Shown: positions 42,404 through 52,060 of the stretch, piece after piece
How positions within the stretch are numbered: position 1 is the first letter of the stretch
How the letters are laid out: each line of letters starts with the position of its first letter
Assembly: GCA_964597445.1 (NCBI GenBank)
Contig: CAZQXO010000002.1
Coordinates: 1 to 64,000 of the forward strand
Direction of reading: 5' to 3'
DNA length: 64,000 nucleotides
DNA from: UBA10649 sp964597445
Lineage (GTDB): Bacteria; Actinomycetota; Actinomycetes; S36-B12
Position numbers and translations under genes: made by a program
The notes under the pieces: generated by a model
Told to the model about the DNA's origin: nothing
Databases searched by the model: none
What the model saw: only the letters and a program-made list of their open reading frames with translations

Positions 42404-43189
42404 TCAGGCCACGAGGTCCCAGCCCAGCCGCAGGATCAGCACGCCGACGACGGCGAGGAAGACCACGCGGACGAAGCCGCTGCCCCGGCGCACCGCGGTT
42501 CGGGCGCCGATGGCGCCCCCCAGCACATTGCCCGCAGCCATGGCCAGACCGAGCACCCACAGGACGGAGCCGGACAGCGCGAACACGATCATGGCGGCAG
42601 CGTTGGTGCCGAGGTTCACGACCTTGGCCGTCGAGGAGGCGCTCAGGAACGAGTAGCCCAGGAGGCCGACGAGCAGGATGAGCAGGAACGAGCCCGTGCC
42701 CGGCCCGAGCATGCCGTCGTAGAAGCCGATGCCGAGTCCACCGAGGGCGGCAACCCAGTAGTGGCGGGGGCGCCCCGCCCATCGGAGCCTCTGCTCCATG
42801 CCCATCGCTGGCCGCAGGAGCGTCCAGAGCCAGACCGCCGCGAGCAGCACGACGATGATCGGGCGAAAGACCTCCGCCGGCAGGCTGCGGGCGGTCACCG
42901 CACCCAGGGCGCTGCCCACGATGGCCGCTGCCACCATAGGCACGGCCGTGCGCACGTCCGGTCTGACCCGGCTCGCGTAGGTGGCCGTAGCGGCAGCGGT
43001 GCCCCCGATGCTCGACATCTTGTTCGTCGCAAGGGCCTGGACCGGCGTCGCCTCAGGCACGACGAGCAGGAGGGTCGGCAGCTGCAGGAGCCCTCCGCCC
43101 CCGGCCACAGCATCGACCCAGCCCGCCACGAAGGCGACCGCGACGAGCAGGGCCACGGTGCCCGCGTCAGGCAGGGCGAACGGATCCAC
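42404..43189 (-). CDS. TauE/SafE-family membrane transporter
   Basis: The 261-residue protein has about eight helices in two repeats, with AFVAGWVDAVAGGGGLLQLPTLLL at the start and GGLGIGFYDGMLGPGTGSFLLILL in the second half; both are the DUF81/TauE repeat motif. Members export sulfite, sulfoacetate or other organic anions. The substrate here is unknown. It lies 2 bp downstream of the HAD gene and converges with the DUF4439 gene. Confidence 0.9.
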   Translation of the reverse strand: MDPFALPDAGTVALLVAVAFVAGWVDAVAGGGGLLQLPTLLLVVPEATPVQALATNKMSSIGGTAAATATYASRVRPDVRTAVPMVAAAIVGSALGAVTARSLPAEVFRPIIVVLLAAVWLWTLLRPAMGMEQRLRWAGRPRHYWVAALGGLGIGFYDGMLGPGTGSFLLILLVGLLGYSFLSASSTAKVVNLGTNAAAMIVFALSGSVLWVLGLAMAAGNVLGGAIGARTAVRRGSGFVRVVFLAVVGVLILRLGWDLVA

Positions 43190-43191
43190 GG

Positions 43192-43956
43192 CTAGGCACC
43201 GGTGTACAGCCCCGGCACCGTGCCGGCTCTCCAGGCACGCACCACGGCGGCGACGTCCGCCAGGCGCTCGACGGTGGCGTCAGGTCGAGCCGACGCGTCC
43301 GGGACCTCCTCGGCGGGGACTCGCGAGTGCGGCACCCAGATCGTGCGCATGCCCACGCCGGCAGCCCCCGCGATGTCGTCCCACAGTCGATCCCCGACGA
43401 AGACCACCGTGGAGATCGGGACGCCCAAGGCGTCGACAGCGGAGGTGAAGGCCTCCGCATGAGGCTTGGCCACGGGCATCTCGCTCGTGTAGCAGGCCGC
43501 ATCGATGAGATCGGCCAGGTCATCTCGTTCGAAGACCTCGCGATGGTGACTGCTCGGCCACAGCGTGTTGCTCAGGACGCCGATCCGCAGACCGTCAGCA
43601 CGAAGGGCCTCGAGAAGCGGACGGGCATCCGGATCCGCGCACGTGTGCGGGGCCCAGAAGTCCAGGTAGCTGCCCAGGGCGCGCAGGTGGCGTGCACCGC
43701 CGATGTCGATGCCCTCATCGAGGAAGATCTGGTCAAGTGCGCCCGCCGACCTCGAACCGCCGGAATCGCGCTGATCCTGCCAGCGACGCAGCTCGGCATC
43801 GGCCAGTCGGTGGGCCAGGGGACGCGCGTTCTCCGGGTCGTAGATCTCGGCGTAGGCGTACCACTGCGACACGAGGTCGATGTCGTGCCAGGGCGTGAGC
43901 GTCCCGCCCCAGTCGAAGACGACAGCTCGGATGTCCACCACAGACCTGGTCGTCAC
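43192..43956 (-). CDS. HAD-superfamily hydrolase
   Basis: The 254-residue protein has HAD motif I DWGGTLTPW (nucleophile Asp of DWG; the second Asp is replaced by Gly-Thr-Leu-Thr context as in DxGGT members), motif II LSNTLW, motif III Lys in VAKPHAEAF, and motif IV FVGDRLWDDIAGA. It is probably a phosphatase for a small metabolite. The start overlaps the proS stop by 4 nt. Confidence 0.88.
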   Translation of the reverse strand: MTTRSVVDIRAVVFDWGGTLTPWHDIDLVSQWYAYAEIYDPENARPLAHRLADAELRRWQDQRDSGGSRSAGALDQIFLDEGIDIGGARHLRALGSYLDFWAPHTCADPDARPLLEALRADGLRIGVLSNTLWPSSHHREVFERDDLADLIDAACYTSEMPVAKPHAEAFTSAVDALGVPISTVVFVGDRLWDDIAGAAGVGMRTIWVPHSRVPAEEVPDASARPDATVERLADVAAVVRAWRAGTVPGLYTGA

Positions 43957-45722
43957 GAGCCCACGAGAGCCCGGATCTCCTGAGCCGCATCACCGACGGG
44001 CACATCGACCCGGTCGCCGGAGCGGCGATCCTTGATCTCGACGAAGCCCTCGGCCAGACGCTTACCGACCACCACGATGGTGGGCACTCCGAGGAGCTCC
44101 GAGTCGTTGAACTTCACTCCGGGGGACACCCCTCGACGATCGTCGTAGAGCACCCGAACGCCGAGGGAGTCGAGTTCCTGCGCCAGCGCCTCGGCGGCAT
44201 CGAAGGCCTCATCCGACTTCCCGGTCGCCACGAGATGCACGTCGGCAGGGGCCACTTCCCGTGGCCAGATCAGACCGCGATCGTCGTGCGATTGCTCCGC
44301 AATGGCGGCGACGGCACGGGACACCCCGATGCCGTACGAGCCCATTGTCACCGTCACGAGCCGGCCGTTCTCGTCGAGGACCTTGAGGTCCAGCGCCTCG
44401 GCATACTTGCGGCCCAACTGGAAGATGTGACCGATCTCGATTCCCCGAGCGAGGGTGAGCGATCCCCCGCACTCAGGGCAGGCATCACCCTCCCTCACCT
44501 CGGCGACGTCGATGACGCCATCACCGGTGAAGTCACGCCCCGCGACGAGGTCGAACACGTGACGACCGGCGACGTTGGCTCCCGTGATCCAACGGCTGCC
44601 CTCGACGACCCTCGGGTCGAGGAGATACCGAACTCCTGAATCCGATGCCCGACCGAGCACTCCCGGTCCGATGTACCCCTTGACGAGCGACGGGTGCGCC
44701 GCGAAGTCGGCCTCGTCGAACACCGAGGCGACTCCCGGCTGCAGGACTGCCTCCAGCCTCTTCAGGTCGACCTCCCGATCACCCGGAACACCCACGGCCA
44801 GCGCCTCACGCGTGCCATCCGGTGCCGTCACCATGAAGAGCACGTTCTTGAGCGTGTCCTCGGCGGTCCAGTCACGATCCTGTCGAGCCAGGTCCGGTCG
44901 CGCGTTGGCGAGTGCCACGAGGGTCTCGATCGTCGCCGTGTCCGGGGTGTCCTCCGCATGCGCCGCTGGGACCTCCCCGGGTGCCGACGGAGGCGGCGCC
45001 GTCGTGCGCACCGCCTCGACATTGGCGGCGTAGGAGCACGACGTGCATCGCACGAAGGAGTCCTCTCCCACCTCCGTCGGGGCGAGGAACTCCTCGCTCG
45101 CCGATCCCCCCATGGCCCCCGACATCGCCGACACGATGACGAACTCGAGCCCCAGCCTCGTGAACGTGGCGATGTACGCGTCGCGATGCCGCCCGTATGA
45201 CACCGCGAGACCGGCATCATCGACGTCGAAGGAGTACGAATCCTTCATGACGAACTCACGGCCGCGGAGGATTCCCGCGCGGGGCCGCGCCTCATCTCGG
45301 TACTTCGTCTGAATCTGATAGATCACGAGGGGAAGGTCCTTGTAGGACGAGTACTCCCCCTTCACGAGGAGGGTGAACATCTCCTCGTGCGTGGGCCCGA
45401 GCAGGTAGTCGGCCCCCTTGCGGTCCTGGAGGCGGAAGAGAGTGTCGCCGTACTCGGTCCACCGGTGGGTCTGCTCGTAGGGCTCCCGCGGAAGGAGAGC
45501 GGGGAAGTGCACCTCCTGGAAGCCGGCCCGATTCATCTCATCGCGCACGATCGCCTCGACATTGCGGTAGACAAGATGGCCCAGCGGCAGCCAGGTGAAC
45601 ACCCCCGGCGCCACTCGACGGACGTATCCCCCGCGCACGAGAAGGCGATGACTCGGAACCTCGGCATCGGCAGGATCGTCACGCAGGGTGCGCAGGAACA
45701 GGGTCGACATCCGCAGGATCAC
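43953..45722 (-). CDS. proS: Prolyl-tRNA synthetase, bacterial type
   Basis: ProRS charges tRNA-Pro. The 589-residue protein shows class II motifs (GVFTWLPLGHLVYRNVEAIVRDEMNRAG; TKYRDEARPRAGILRGREFVMKDSYSF; the GSYGIGVSRAVAAIAEQ region) and the bacterial INS editing domain between motifs 2 and 3. A C-terminal anticodon domain (GVRVLYDDRRGVSPGVKFNDSELLGVP) follows. Two CxxC pairs (CTSC, CPEC) are visible. The start is GTG. MSTLFLRTLRDDPADAEVPSHRLL is the typical actinobacterial N terminus. Confidence 0.97.
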   Translation of the reverse strand: MILRMSTLFLRTLRDDPADAEVPSHRLLVRGGYVRRVAPGVFTWLPLGHLVYRNVEAIVRDEMNRAGFQEVHFPALLPREPYEQTHRWTEYGDTLFRLQDRKGADYLLGPTHEEMFTLLVKGEYSSYKDLPLVIYQIQTKYRDEARPRAGILRGREFVMKDSYSFDVDDAGLAVSYGRHRDAYIATFTRLGLEFVIVSAMSGAMGGSASEEFLAPTEVGEDSFVRCTSCSYAANVEAVRTTAPPPSAPGEVPAAHAEDTPDTATIETLVALANARPDLARQDRDWTAEDTLKNVLFMVTAPDGTREALAVGVPGDREVDLKRLEAVLQPGVASVFDEADFAAHPSLVKGYIGPGVLGRASDSGVRYLLDPRVVEGSRWITGANVAGRHVFDLVAGRDFTGDGVIDVAEVREGDACPECGGSLTLARGIEIGHIFQLGRKYAEALDLKVLDENGRLVTVTMGSYGIGVSRAVAAIAEQSHDDRGLIWPREVAPADVHLVATGKSDEAFDAAEALAQELDSLGVRVLYDDRRGVSPGVKFNDSELLGVPTIVVVGKRLAEGFVEIKDRRSGDRVDVPVGDAAQEIRALVGS

Positions 45723-45781
45723 GGGGTCACCCTAGCCACCCCGGACGCGGGCGCCGGGCCGACGCTGCGGCTCTGGCTCGG

Positions 45782-46633
45782 CTAGAACAGGACTGTGGCG
45801 AACTCGCCGCACTGCCGGAAGCCCACGGCCTCGTAGCAGCGTCGGGCAGGGATGTTGAAGTCGTTGACATAGAGGGAGACGGTCGGCGCGATCCACTGGT
45901 GCGCCAGGGCGACCACCGCAGCCATCGCCGGCTCCGAGATCCCCGTCCCGCGCCGTTCGTGAGCGACCCAGACTCCCTGCACCTGGCATGCCTGATCGGT
46001 GGAGGCACCGACCTCAGCCTTGAAGGTCACCGCACCCGCATCGCTGCGGATGAAGGACCGACGCTGCGCGATGAGTTCGGCGATGCGTGCCCGATAGGCG
46101 GCCGACATCCCCCCGGCCACCGGCGACACCCCGACCTCGCCCAGGAACATGTCGATGCAGGCGGGCAGCAGCATCTCTAGGTCCGCGTTCTCGCTGAACC
46201 TCACCGCCGGATCAGGCTCGACCACCGGAGGTCCGCTGGTCGCCATGAGCGGCTGCGACGCACGCACCTCCCGGGCGCGGCCCCATCGAGGCTCCAGACG
46301 GCGCCACAGATCCAGGACCTCCTCGCGGGGGCCCACGATGGACGAGCATCGCCGGCCCGTCTGCCGCAGTCGCTGGGCGAATGCCTCGCGCGCCTCGTCG
46401 TTCGTGCCCACCGGCACGAGGTTGGCGCCGCAGTAGAGAAGGGACACCACCGTGCCACGCTCGACGTAGCCCAGGAGTTCACCACCCATGCGCCAGGGGT
46501 CCACATCTCCCGAACGCACCCGGGAGGCCACGAAGCAGTGGGCCACCGGATCCCGCGCCAGGACGTGCTCGATGGACGGGAGGTCCTTGGCCGACAGGGT
46601 CCGAACTGACGCGATGTCGGCGGTGACCGTCAT
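45782..46633 (-). CDS. GNAT acetyltransferase with DUF4081 domain
   Basis: The 283-residue protein begins with a DUF4081 region (IEHVLARDPVAHCFVASRV, GYVERGTVVSLLYCGANLVPVGTND). Its C-terminal GNAT core is QGVWVAHERRGTGISEPAMAAVVALAHQWIAPTVSLYVNDFNIPARRCYEAVGF. RRGTGIS is the acetyl-CoA loop. Such proteins are nearly always encoded next to ispG in actinobacteria. The acceptor is unknown. It starts 1 bp after ispG. Confidence 0.92.
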   Translation of the reverse strand: MTVTADIASVRTLSAKDLPSIEHVLARDPVAHCFVASRVRSGDVDPWRMGGELLGYVERGTVVSLLYCGANLVPVGTNDEAREAFAQRLRQTGRRCSSIVGPREEVLDLWRRLEPRWGRAREVRASQPLMATSGPPVVEPDPAVRFSENADLEMLLPACIDMFLGEVGVSPVAGGMSAAYRARIAELIAQRRSFIRSDAGAVTFKAEVGASTDQACQVQGVWVAHERRGTGISEPAMAAVVALAHQWIAPTVSLYVNDFNIPARRCYEAVGFRQCGEFATVLF

Positions 46634-46634
46634 G

Positions 46635-47792
46635 TCAGTCGACCGTCACGATGGGATCGCCCGTCTCGCCCGCCATGCCCTCGGCCAGGATCATGGCCTG
46701 CTCGATGAGGGTCTCGACGATCTGAGACTCCGGGACCGTGGCGATCACCTCTCCGCGGACGAAGATCTGTCCCTTGCCGTTGCCCGAGGCGACGCCGAGA
46801 TCCGCTTCGCGCGCCTCCCCCGGGCCATTGACGACGCAGCCCATGACGGCCACGCGCAGGGGGACATCAAGACCCTCGAGGCCCGCCGTGACCTGCTCGG
46901 CCAGCGTGTACACGTCCACCTGGGCTCGACCGCAGGACGGGCACGACACGATCTCCAAGCCGCGCTGGCGCAGGTTGAGGGATTCGAGGATCGCGATTCC
47001 GACCTTGACCTCCTCGACCGGCGGCGCCGAGAGCGAGACGCGGATGGTGTCGCCGATGCCACGGCTCAGAAGCCCTCCGAAGGCCACCGCCGACTTGATG
47101 GTCCCCTGAAAGGCCGGACCGGCCTCCGTCACTCCCAAATGCAGCGGGTAGTCGCACTGCTCCGCCAACTGCATGTACGCCTGCATCATGATCACCGGAT
47201 CGTGATGCTTCACCGAGATCTTGATGTCGCGGAAGTCATGCTCCTCGAACAGCGAGGCCTCCCACAGCGCAGACTCCACCAGCGCTTCGGGAGTGGCCTT
47301 GCCGTACTTCTCCAGCAGCCGCTTGTCCAGCGAGCCTGCGTTGACGCCAATGCGGATGGGCGTGCCGGCGTCCTTCGCCGCTCGGGCGATCTCGCCGACC
47401 TTGTCATCGAACTGCTTGATGTTGCCCGGATTGACACGCACGCCGGCACAGCCCGCGTCGATGGCCGCGAAGACGTACTTCGGCTGGAAGTGGATGTCGG
47501 CGACGACGGGGATGCCGCTCTTGCGCGCGATCTGCGGGAGCGCATCCGCATCGTCCTGGCTGGGAACCGCAACCCGCACCACCTGGCACCCGGCAGCCGT
47601 CAGCTCCGCGATCTGCTGCAATGTCGCGTTGACATCCGACGTGAGCGTGGTGCACATCGACTGGACGCTGACCGGTGCATCGCCTCCCACCCGCACCGGA
47701 TGGGTCGGGTGGCGCAGCAGGATCTGACGCGACACCCGTCGAGGGGACACGACCGGAGGCGGGGCGGCAGGCATGCCGAGGGAGACGGACAC
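46635..47792 (-). CDS. ispG: 4-hydroxy-3-methylbut-2-enyl-diphosphate synthase
   Basis: IspG performs the penultimate step of the MEP isoprenoid pathway with a [4Fe-4S] cluster. The cluster cysteines lie in SCPSCGRAQ (near residues 284 and 287) and GCVVNGPGEA. VQSMCTTLTSDVNATLQQI and VADIHFQPKY are N-terminal barrel motifs. The length of 385 is normal. It lies near dxr, separated by the site-2 protease gene. Confidence 0.97.
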   Translation of the reverse strand: MSVSLGMPAAPPPVVSPRRVSRQILLRHPTHPVRVGGDAPVSVQSMCTTLTSDVNATLQQIAELTAAGCQVVRVAVPSQDDADALPQIARKSGIPVVADIHFQPKYVFAAIDAGCAGVRVNPGNIKQFDDKVGEIARAAKDAGTPIRIGVNAGSLDKRLLEKYGKATPEALVESALWEASLFEEHDFRDIKISVKHHDPVIMMQAYMQLAEQCDYPLHLGVTEAGPAFQGTIKSAVAFGGLLSRGIGDTIRVSLSAPPVEEVKVGIAILESLNLRQRGLEIVSCPSCGRAQVDVYTLAEQVTAGLEGLDVPLRVAVMGCVVNGPGEAREADLGVASGNGKGQIFVRGEVIATVPESQIVETLIEQAMILAEGMAGETGDPIVTVD

Positions 47793-47812
47793 CTCCTCAT
47801 TATGCCGCGGGA

Positions 47813-47842
47813 CGCGGTGGTCCGCCGGACTGCTGCACCGCG
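47813..47842 (-). terminator. Hairpin between the site-2 protease gene and ispG
   Basis: CGCGGTG and CACCGCG form a 7-bp stem. The loop contains a smaller GTCC-GCC-GGAC hairpin. It fills the 70-bp space between the protease gene and ispG. No U-tract is seen; it could attenuate transcription into ispG. Confidence 0.3.
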
Positions 47843-47862
47843 GCGCCCGTACCGTGCGTGGA

Positions 47863-49185
47863 TCAGCCGAGGGAGATCGGCTTGATGAGATCCGCCCAGA
47901 TCACGATGACGCCCATCGCGAGCAGGACCCCCGCCATGACGTAGGCCACCGGCAGGAGCCGGGCGGTGTCCACAGGACCGGGATCGGGTCGGCCCATCGC
48001 GCGGGCGATCCGGCGTCGCACGCCCTCGTACGCCGCTCCCGCGACATGGCCTCCGTCGAGCGGCAGGATCGGCAGCAGGTTGAAGAGGAAGAGGAACAGG
48101 TTCAGGGAGGCCGCGAGTCCCAGGAACGTGGCCACCTTGGCGCGCAGGGGCTGATCCATCGCAGCCACCTCACCTCCGATGCGGCTCACGCCGACCACGC
48201 TCACCGGGCTGTCCACCTGGCGCTCGCCACCCCCCACGAGCGTCTCGGTGACCAGCTCGTACAGGCGGACCGGCAAGGAGACCAGCGCTTCGACCGAGCG
48301 GACCGTGATGTCCCACATGTAGCCGGGAACAGCCGTCCAGGACTGGAGCTCCCAGGCCGCCACGGGCGCGAGGCCGACGAATCCCGCCGTGACCACCTCA
48401 TCCGTCGGCGCACCGGACTCGTCGTAGACCGGGCGCGTCGCCTCACCGATCGTGACGCCCAGATCGACCGGCTGGCCGTCGCGCTCCACGGCGACCGTGA
48501 CCGTCGCCCCGGGATGGGCGCGGATCCAGTCCGTCGCGGCCTCCCAGTCCGTGTACGGCGTGCCGTTGATGCTGACGATGACGTCACCCGGCTGGAAGCC
48601 TGCTGCGGCGGCGGGCGCGGCCACGCTGCCCGTCGGACACTCCCCGGACGGGAGCGGCTCCCCGGCGGGCTGCGCCACCGTGGGCGTGCACCGACCAACG
48701 GAGGCCACCTCCATCGACGGTGTCGGGATGCCCACGACCATCAGCAGGATGGTGAACAGGACGAAGCCGAAGATCAGGTTCATGACCGGGCCGCCGAGCA
48801 TGATCACCATGCGCTTGCGCACCGGCAGCCGGTAGAAGACTCGATCGGCATCCCCCGGCCCAATCTCCTCGAGGGACTGCTGACGCGCCTGCGCCACCAT
48901 GGTCGCGAAGCGCCCGGTCGTCATCGATCGGGCCGTGCCCTCCGGATCACCCGGTGCCGGGGGGAGCATGCCGATCATGCGGATGTAGCCGCCGACCGGG
49001 ATGGCCTTGATGCCGTAGCGCGTCTCCCCGCGCACGCGCGACCAGAGAGTCGGGCCGAAGCCGATCATGTAGTCGGTCACCTTGACGCCGAACCGCTTCG
49101 CCGGCCACAGGTGCCCCCACTCGTGCAGGGCGATCGACAGGCCGATGAGGAGGACGAAGATCAGGATGCCCAGCAGCTCGAGCAT
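47863..49185 (-). CDS. rseP: Site-2 intramembrane metalloprotease (RseP/Rip1 type)
   Basis: The 440-residue protein has the zinc motif HEWGH at residues 21-25 in the first helix. A second helix has GGPVMNLIFGFVLF. A PDZ domain (AAAGFQPGDVIVSINGTPYTDWEAA) follows, and the third active-site segment is NLLPILPLDGGH. It should cut anti-sigma factors or other membrane regulators, as Rip1 does in mycobacteria. The position between dxr and ispG is conserved. It starts 1 bp after dxr. Confidence 0.95.
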   Translation of the reverse strand: MLELLGILIFVLLIGLSIALHEWGHLWPAKRFGVKVTDYMIGFGPTLWSRVRGETRYGIKAIPVGGYIRMIGMLPPAPGDPEGTARSMTTGRFATMVAQARQQSLEEIGPGDADRVFYRLPVRKRMVIMLGGPVMNLIFGFVLFTILLMVVGIPTPSMEVASVGRCTPTVAQPAGEPLPSGECPTGSVAAPAAAAGFQPGDVIVSINGTPYTDWEAATDWIRAHPGATVTVAVERDGQPVDLGVTIGEATRPVYDESGAPTDEVVTAGFVGLAPVAAWELQSWTAVPGYMWDITVRSVEALVSLPVRLYELVTETLVGGGERQVDSPVSVVGVSRIGGEVAAMDQPLRAKVATFLGLAASLNLFLFLFNLLPILPLDGGHVAGAAYEGVRRRIARAMGRPDPGPVDTARLLPVAYVMAGVLLAMGVIVIWADLIKPISLG

Positions 49186-49186
49186 G

Positions 49187-50419
49187 TCACCCTCCTGCCC
49201 TCAGGGATCCCGCTCCCTCGCGGATCAGCTCGTCCGCGCGCCGGCGAGCCCAGGCGTCTGCAGAGAGGACGTCCGCGAGGGTCGTGGCGTTCCCGTCGAC
49301 CCAGCAGGCACCGTCCTCGTTACCTGACCCCTGCAGGTGCTCGTCCAGCACGCGAGCGACCGTGTCGACGATTCCGGTGAAGGGGAGATCCCCGGCGAGG
49401 AACGCGCCGACACTGGCCTCATCGGCCGCATTGAAGACCGCCGGAGCCGTGCCGCCCGCTGATCCGGCCGTTCGAGCCCAGTGCACGGCGGGGAACGCCT
49501 CCTCGTCGAGGGGGAGGAACTCCCACGTCGTGGCCTGCGACCAATCGCACGCCGGTGCCGCCTCCGGCACGCGCTCAGGCCACCCCATTCCCCACGCGAT
49601 CGGGATGCGCATGTCCGGGGGACTCGCCTGCAGCACGGTGGACCCGTCCACGAACTCCACCATCGAGTGGACCACCGACTGCGGGTGCACGACCACGTCG
49701 ATGCGGGTGAACGGGACATCGAAGAGGAGGTGCGCCTCGATGACCTCGAGGCCCTTGTTGACGAGGGTCGCGGAGTTGATCGTGACCAGGGGCCCCATCG
49801 TCCACGTCGGATGGGCCAGCGCCTCCTGCGCCGTGACGCCTGACAGGGACGCGCGCGATCGCCCTCGAAAGGGCCCTCCGCTCGCCGTCAGGACGAGGCG
49901 CTGGACCTCGTTCGGCTCCCCTGCCAGCAGGCACTGCGCCAGCGCCGAGTGCTCGGAGTCCACCGGGATGATCTGCCCCGGACGCGCCAGGCCCTTCACA
50001 AGCGGGCCCCCGATGATCAGGGACTCCTTGTTGGCCAGAGCCACCGTGCGTCCCGCCTCCAGGGCCGCGAGGGTCGGAGTCAGTCCTGCCGCTCCGGCCA
50101 GGCCATTCACGACCGTGTGGCAGTCCCATGCCGCGACGAGGTCGTTCGCCTGCGGGCCGGTGACGAGGCGGACATCGCCGCCGGTGGGCGTCCGGGCCTC
50201 GAGGAGATCTCGCAGTCGCGATGCTGCACGCTCATCCGGAACACCGACGACCTCGACACCGAACTCGATCGCCTGTGCGGCCACGTCCTCCAGTCTCGAT
50301 GCTCCGGCAGAGAGCCCGACGATCTCGAACCGGTCGGGGTGCCTCCTCGCCACGTCCAGGCTCTGCGTACCGATCGATCCCGTGCTGCCGAGGATCACGA
50401 TGCGCCGACGCTCGGTCAT
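49187..50419 (-). CDS. dxr: 1-deoxy-D-xylulose-5-phosphate reductoisomerase
   Basis: Dxr makes methylerythritol phosphate, the committed MEP step. The NADPH loop is ILGSTGSIGTQSLDVARRHPDRFEIVGLSAG. LANKESLIIGG, the metal-binding DSEHSALAQCL, TASGGPFRGR and HPTWTMGPLVTINSATLVNKGLEVIEAH complete the active site. The 410 residues are normal. With ispG in the same stretch it shows that the MEP route is used. Confidence 0.97.
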   Translation of the reverse strand: MTERRRIVILGSTGSIGTQSLDVARRHPDRFEIVGLSAGASRLEDVAAQAIEFGVEVVGVPDERAASRLRDLLEARTPTGGDVRLVTGPQANDLVAAWDCHTVVNGLAGAAGLTPTLAALEAGRTVALANKESLIIGGPLVKGLARPGQIIPVDSEHSALAQCLLAGEPNEVQRLVLTASGGPFRGRSRASLSGVTAQEALAHPTWTMGPLVTINSATLVNKGLEVIEAHLLFDVPFTRIDVVVHPQSVVHSMVEFVDGSTVLQASPPDMRIPIAWGMGWPERVPEAAPACDWSQATTWEFLPLDEEAFPAVHWARTAGSAGGTAPAVFNAADEASVGAFLAGDLPFTGIVDTVARVLDEHLQGSGNEDGACWVDGNATTLADVLSADAWARRRADELIREGAGSLRAGG

Positions 50420-50428
50420 GCTCGCAGG

Positions 50429-51982
50429 CTACCCCGCAGGCTGGTCGCAGTCGGCGCCCGCGCTCTCCCACCCGCCATGGGCGTCCCGTACCCGGATGGC
50501 GAACCACAGGTCCGCCCGGACCGTGGTGTCCTCGAGTGATCGACCGAGCACGGCCTCGATGCGACGAAGGCGATGCCGCACCGTGTGGCGGTGGATGCCG
50601 AGCTCCTGCGCGGTCGCATCGACCTGGCCATGATGCGACAGCCAGGCGCGCAGGGTGGCCACCATGTCGGTGCCGTCGGAGGTCGACAGGAGGGCACCCA
50701 GGCACGCGTTCGCCCAGGCCACGGCCACATCGCCATCGATCAGCGAGTCCATGCTGCGACCCGGCACGTCACCGTGCCGCGTCCACCCGCGTCCGGTGCG
50801 CGCGGCAGTGCGGGCCTGAACCAGAGCCGTGCGCACCTGATGAGGAGAGGTGATCCGGATCGGCTCGGAGACGCCGACGGAGCGGCCGCCCCCTCCCTCG
50901 AGGACGGCACGGGCAGCCGACGTCGGCGATCCGTCGTCGTCGACCGGGACGAATCCCACGACACCACCGTCACCGTCCGGGCCCAGGACGGCTCCTGGGA
51001 TGGCGGGCACGGTGACCGGCCCCGCCGTGCCCGGCATGACGGCCACGGCCACCGCCGATCCGGCGGCGAGGTCGCCGAGGTCGATCGAGGCCAGCACCTC
51101 GCTGGTCAGGGCGCCGGACTGCGCATGAGCGATGAGGAGGGCATGCCAGGCGCCCATCGGGCCGCCGCGATGCGAGGCATCCCCCACCTCCCACGAGAGG
51201 AGGGAGACGGCCAGGTTCATCACGGCCTGGTCGCCGGGACTCAGCGGTCGAGGGCTGCCCACCACGAGGAAGCCCCGGACCGTGTCGTGCTCGCCCACAG
51301 GGACGAGGGACACGTGCTCATCCGCGCGAGCGAGGGACCCGGAGGCCAGCAGGCCGCGGGGGCGCAGGCGATCGATCTCCCCGAGGAGCTCACCCGCCCG
51401 CGCTGCGGCATCCGGCGGATGGGCGCCCAGGACATCCCCCGAGGGTGCGAGGTGCAGGGCGAACCCCCGCACGTGACGACTCACGACCGCGAGCAGCGCG
51501 CGGACCCGCGATCCGGACTCCTCGCCTGCGGGAACCGAGAGAAGGGACCGGATCATGCGTCGCTGACTGGTGAACGACGCACCCGCGTCCGCGTACTCCT
51601 CGGCAGCGAGCAGCCGGGACACGGCACGGCTCACGGCGACGAAGGGCACGGGCTCGCCCACCTCGACCACGGGCAGCCCCGCGGACTCCGCCGCCACGAT
51701 GAGCTCCTTCGGCACCTGCGCGTGGTGCAGGCCGATGCCGAAGCCGATGCCAGCGGCATCAGCGCGGTGGAGGCGATCGACATAGGCCCGGCACTCCTCG
51801 CGGGCACCTGAGAGGGTCAGCCCCGTGGTCAGGACGAGATCGCCCGCCTCGATCCACGGCGTCGGATCCACCTGCTCGGACACGGCGACCCACCGCAGCG
51901 GCCGATCCAGGTCAGCCGACCGGGTCACCGGCCGCAGCGCCAGCTCGGCGAGATCCACCACCTGAGAGAGCGTGATCGTCAC
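50429..51982 (-). CDS. PucR-family transcriptional regulator of the polyamine/GABA locus
   Basis: The 517-residue protein starts with a PucR domain (TLSQVVDLAELALRPVTRSADLDRPLRWVAVSEQVDPTPWIEAGDLVLTTGLTL in parts). A GGDEF-like/CdaR middle region follows and it ends in the HTH_30 helix-turn-helix HHGQVDATAQELGIHRHTVRHRLRRIEAVLG. PucR relatives control purine, GABA or polyamine catabolism. It diverges from gabT with a palindrome in the 123-bp gap. The GTG start has GGAGG a few bases upstream. Confidence 0.92.
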   Translation of the reverse strand: MTITLSQVVDLAELALRPVTRSADLDRPLRWVAVSEQVDPTPWIEAGDLVLTTGLTLSGAREECRAYVDRLHRADAAGIGFGIGLHHAQVPKELIVAAESAGLPVVEVGEPVPFVAVSRAVSRLLAAEEYADAGASFTSQRRMIRSLLSVPAGEESGSRVRALLAVVSRHVRGFALHLAPSGDVLGAHPPDAAARAGELLGEIDRLRPRGLLASGSLARADEHVSLVPVGEHDTVRGFLVVGSPRPLSPGDQAVMNLAVSLLSWEVGDASHRGGPMGAWHALLIAHAQSGALTSEVLASIDLGDLAAGSAVAVAVMPGTAGPVTVPAIPGAVLGPDGDGGVVGFVPVDDDGSPTSAARAVLEGGGGRSVGVSEPIRITSPHQVRTALVQARTAARTGRGWTRHGDVPGRSMDSLIDGDVAVAWANACLGALLSTSDGTDMVATLRAWLSHHGQVDATAQELGIHRHTVRHRLRRIEAVLGRSLEDTTVRADLWFAIRVRDAHGGWESAGADCDQPAG

Positions 51983-52005
51983 CTCATCCTCCTACGTTCT
52001 GGACA

Positions 52006-52015
52006 ACCCTAGGGT
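52006..52015. promoter_or_regulatory. Palindrome ACCCTAGGGT in the pucR-gabT divergent region
   Basis: The perfect 10-bp palindrome contains TAGGGT on both strands, so it could overlap the -10 of pucR. This fits a site for autoregulation and gabT control. It is short, so chance is possible. Confidence 0.35.
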
Positions 52016-52060
52016 GCCCTATGTTCCACATCGGCACCTCGCATGCGTCCGGTCTCCCTC

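Noticed and set aside
43192..43956. HAD protein considered as a phosphoserine or histidinol phosphatase
   Set aside because: Motifs show only the HAD superfamily; nothing in neighbours fixes the substrate.
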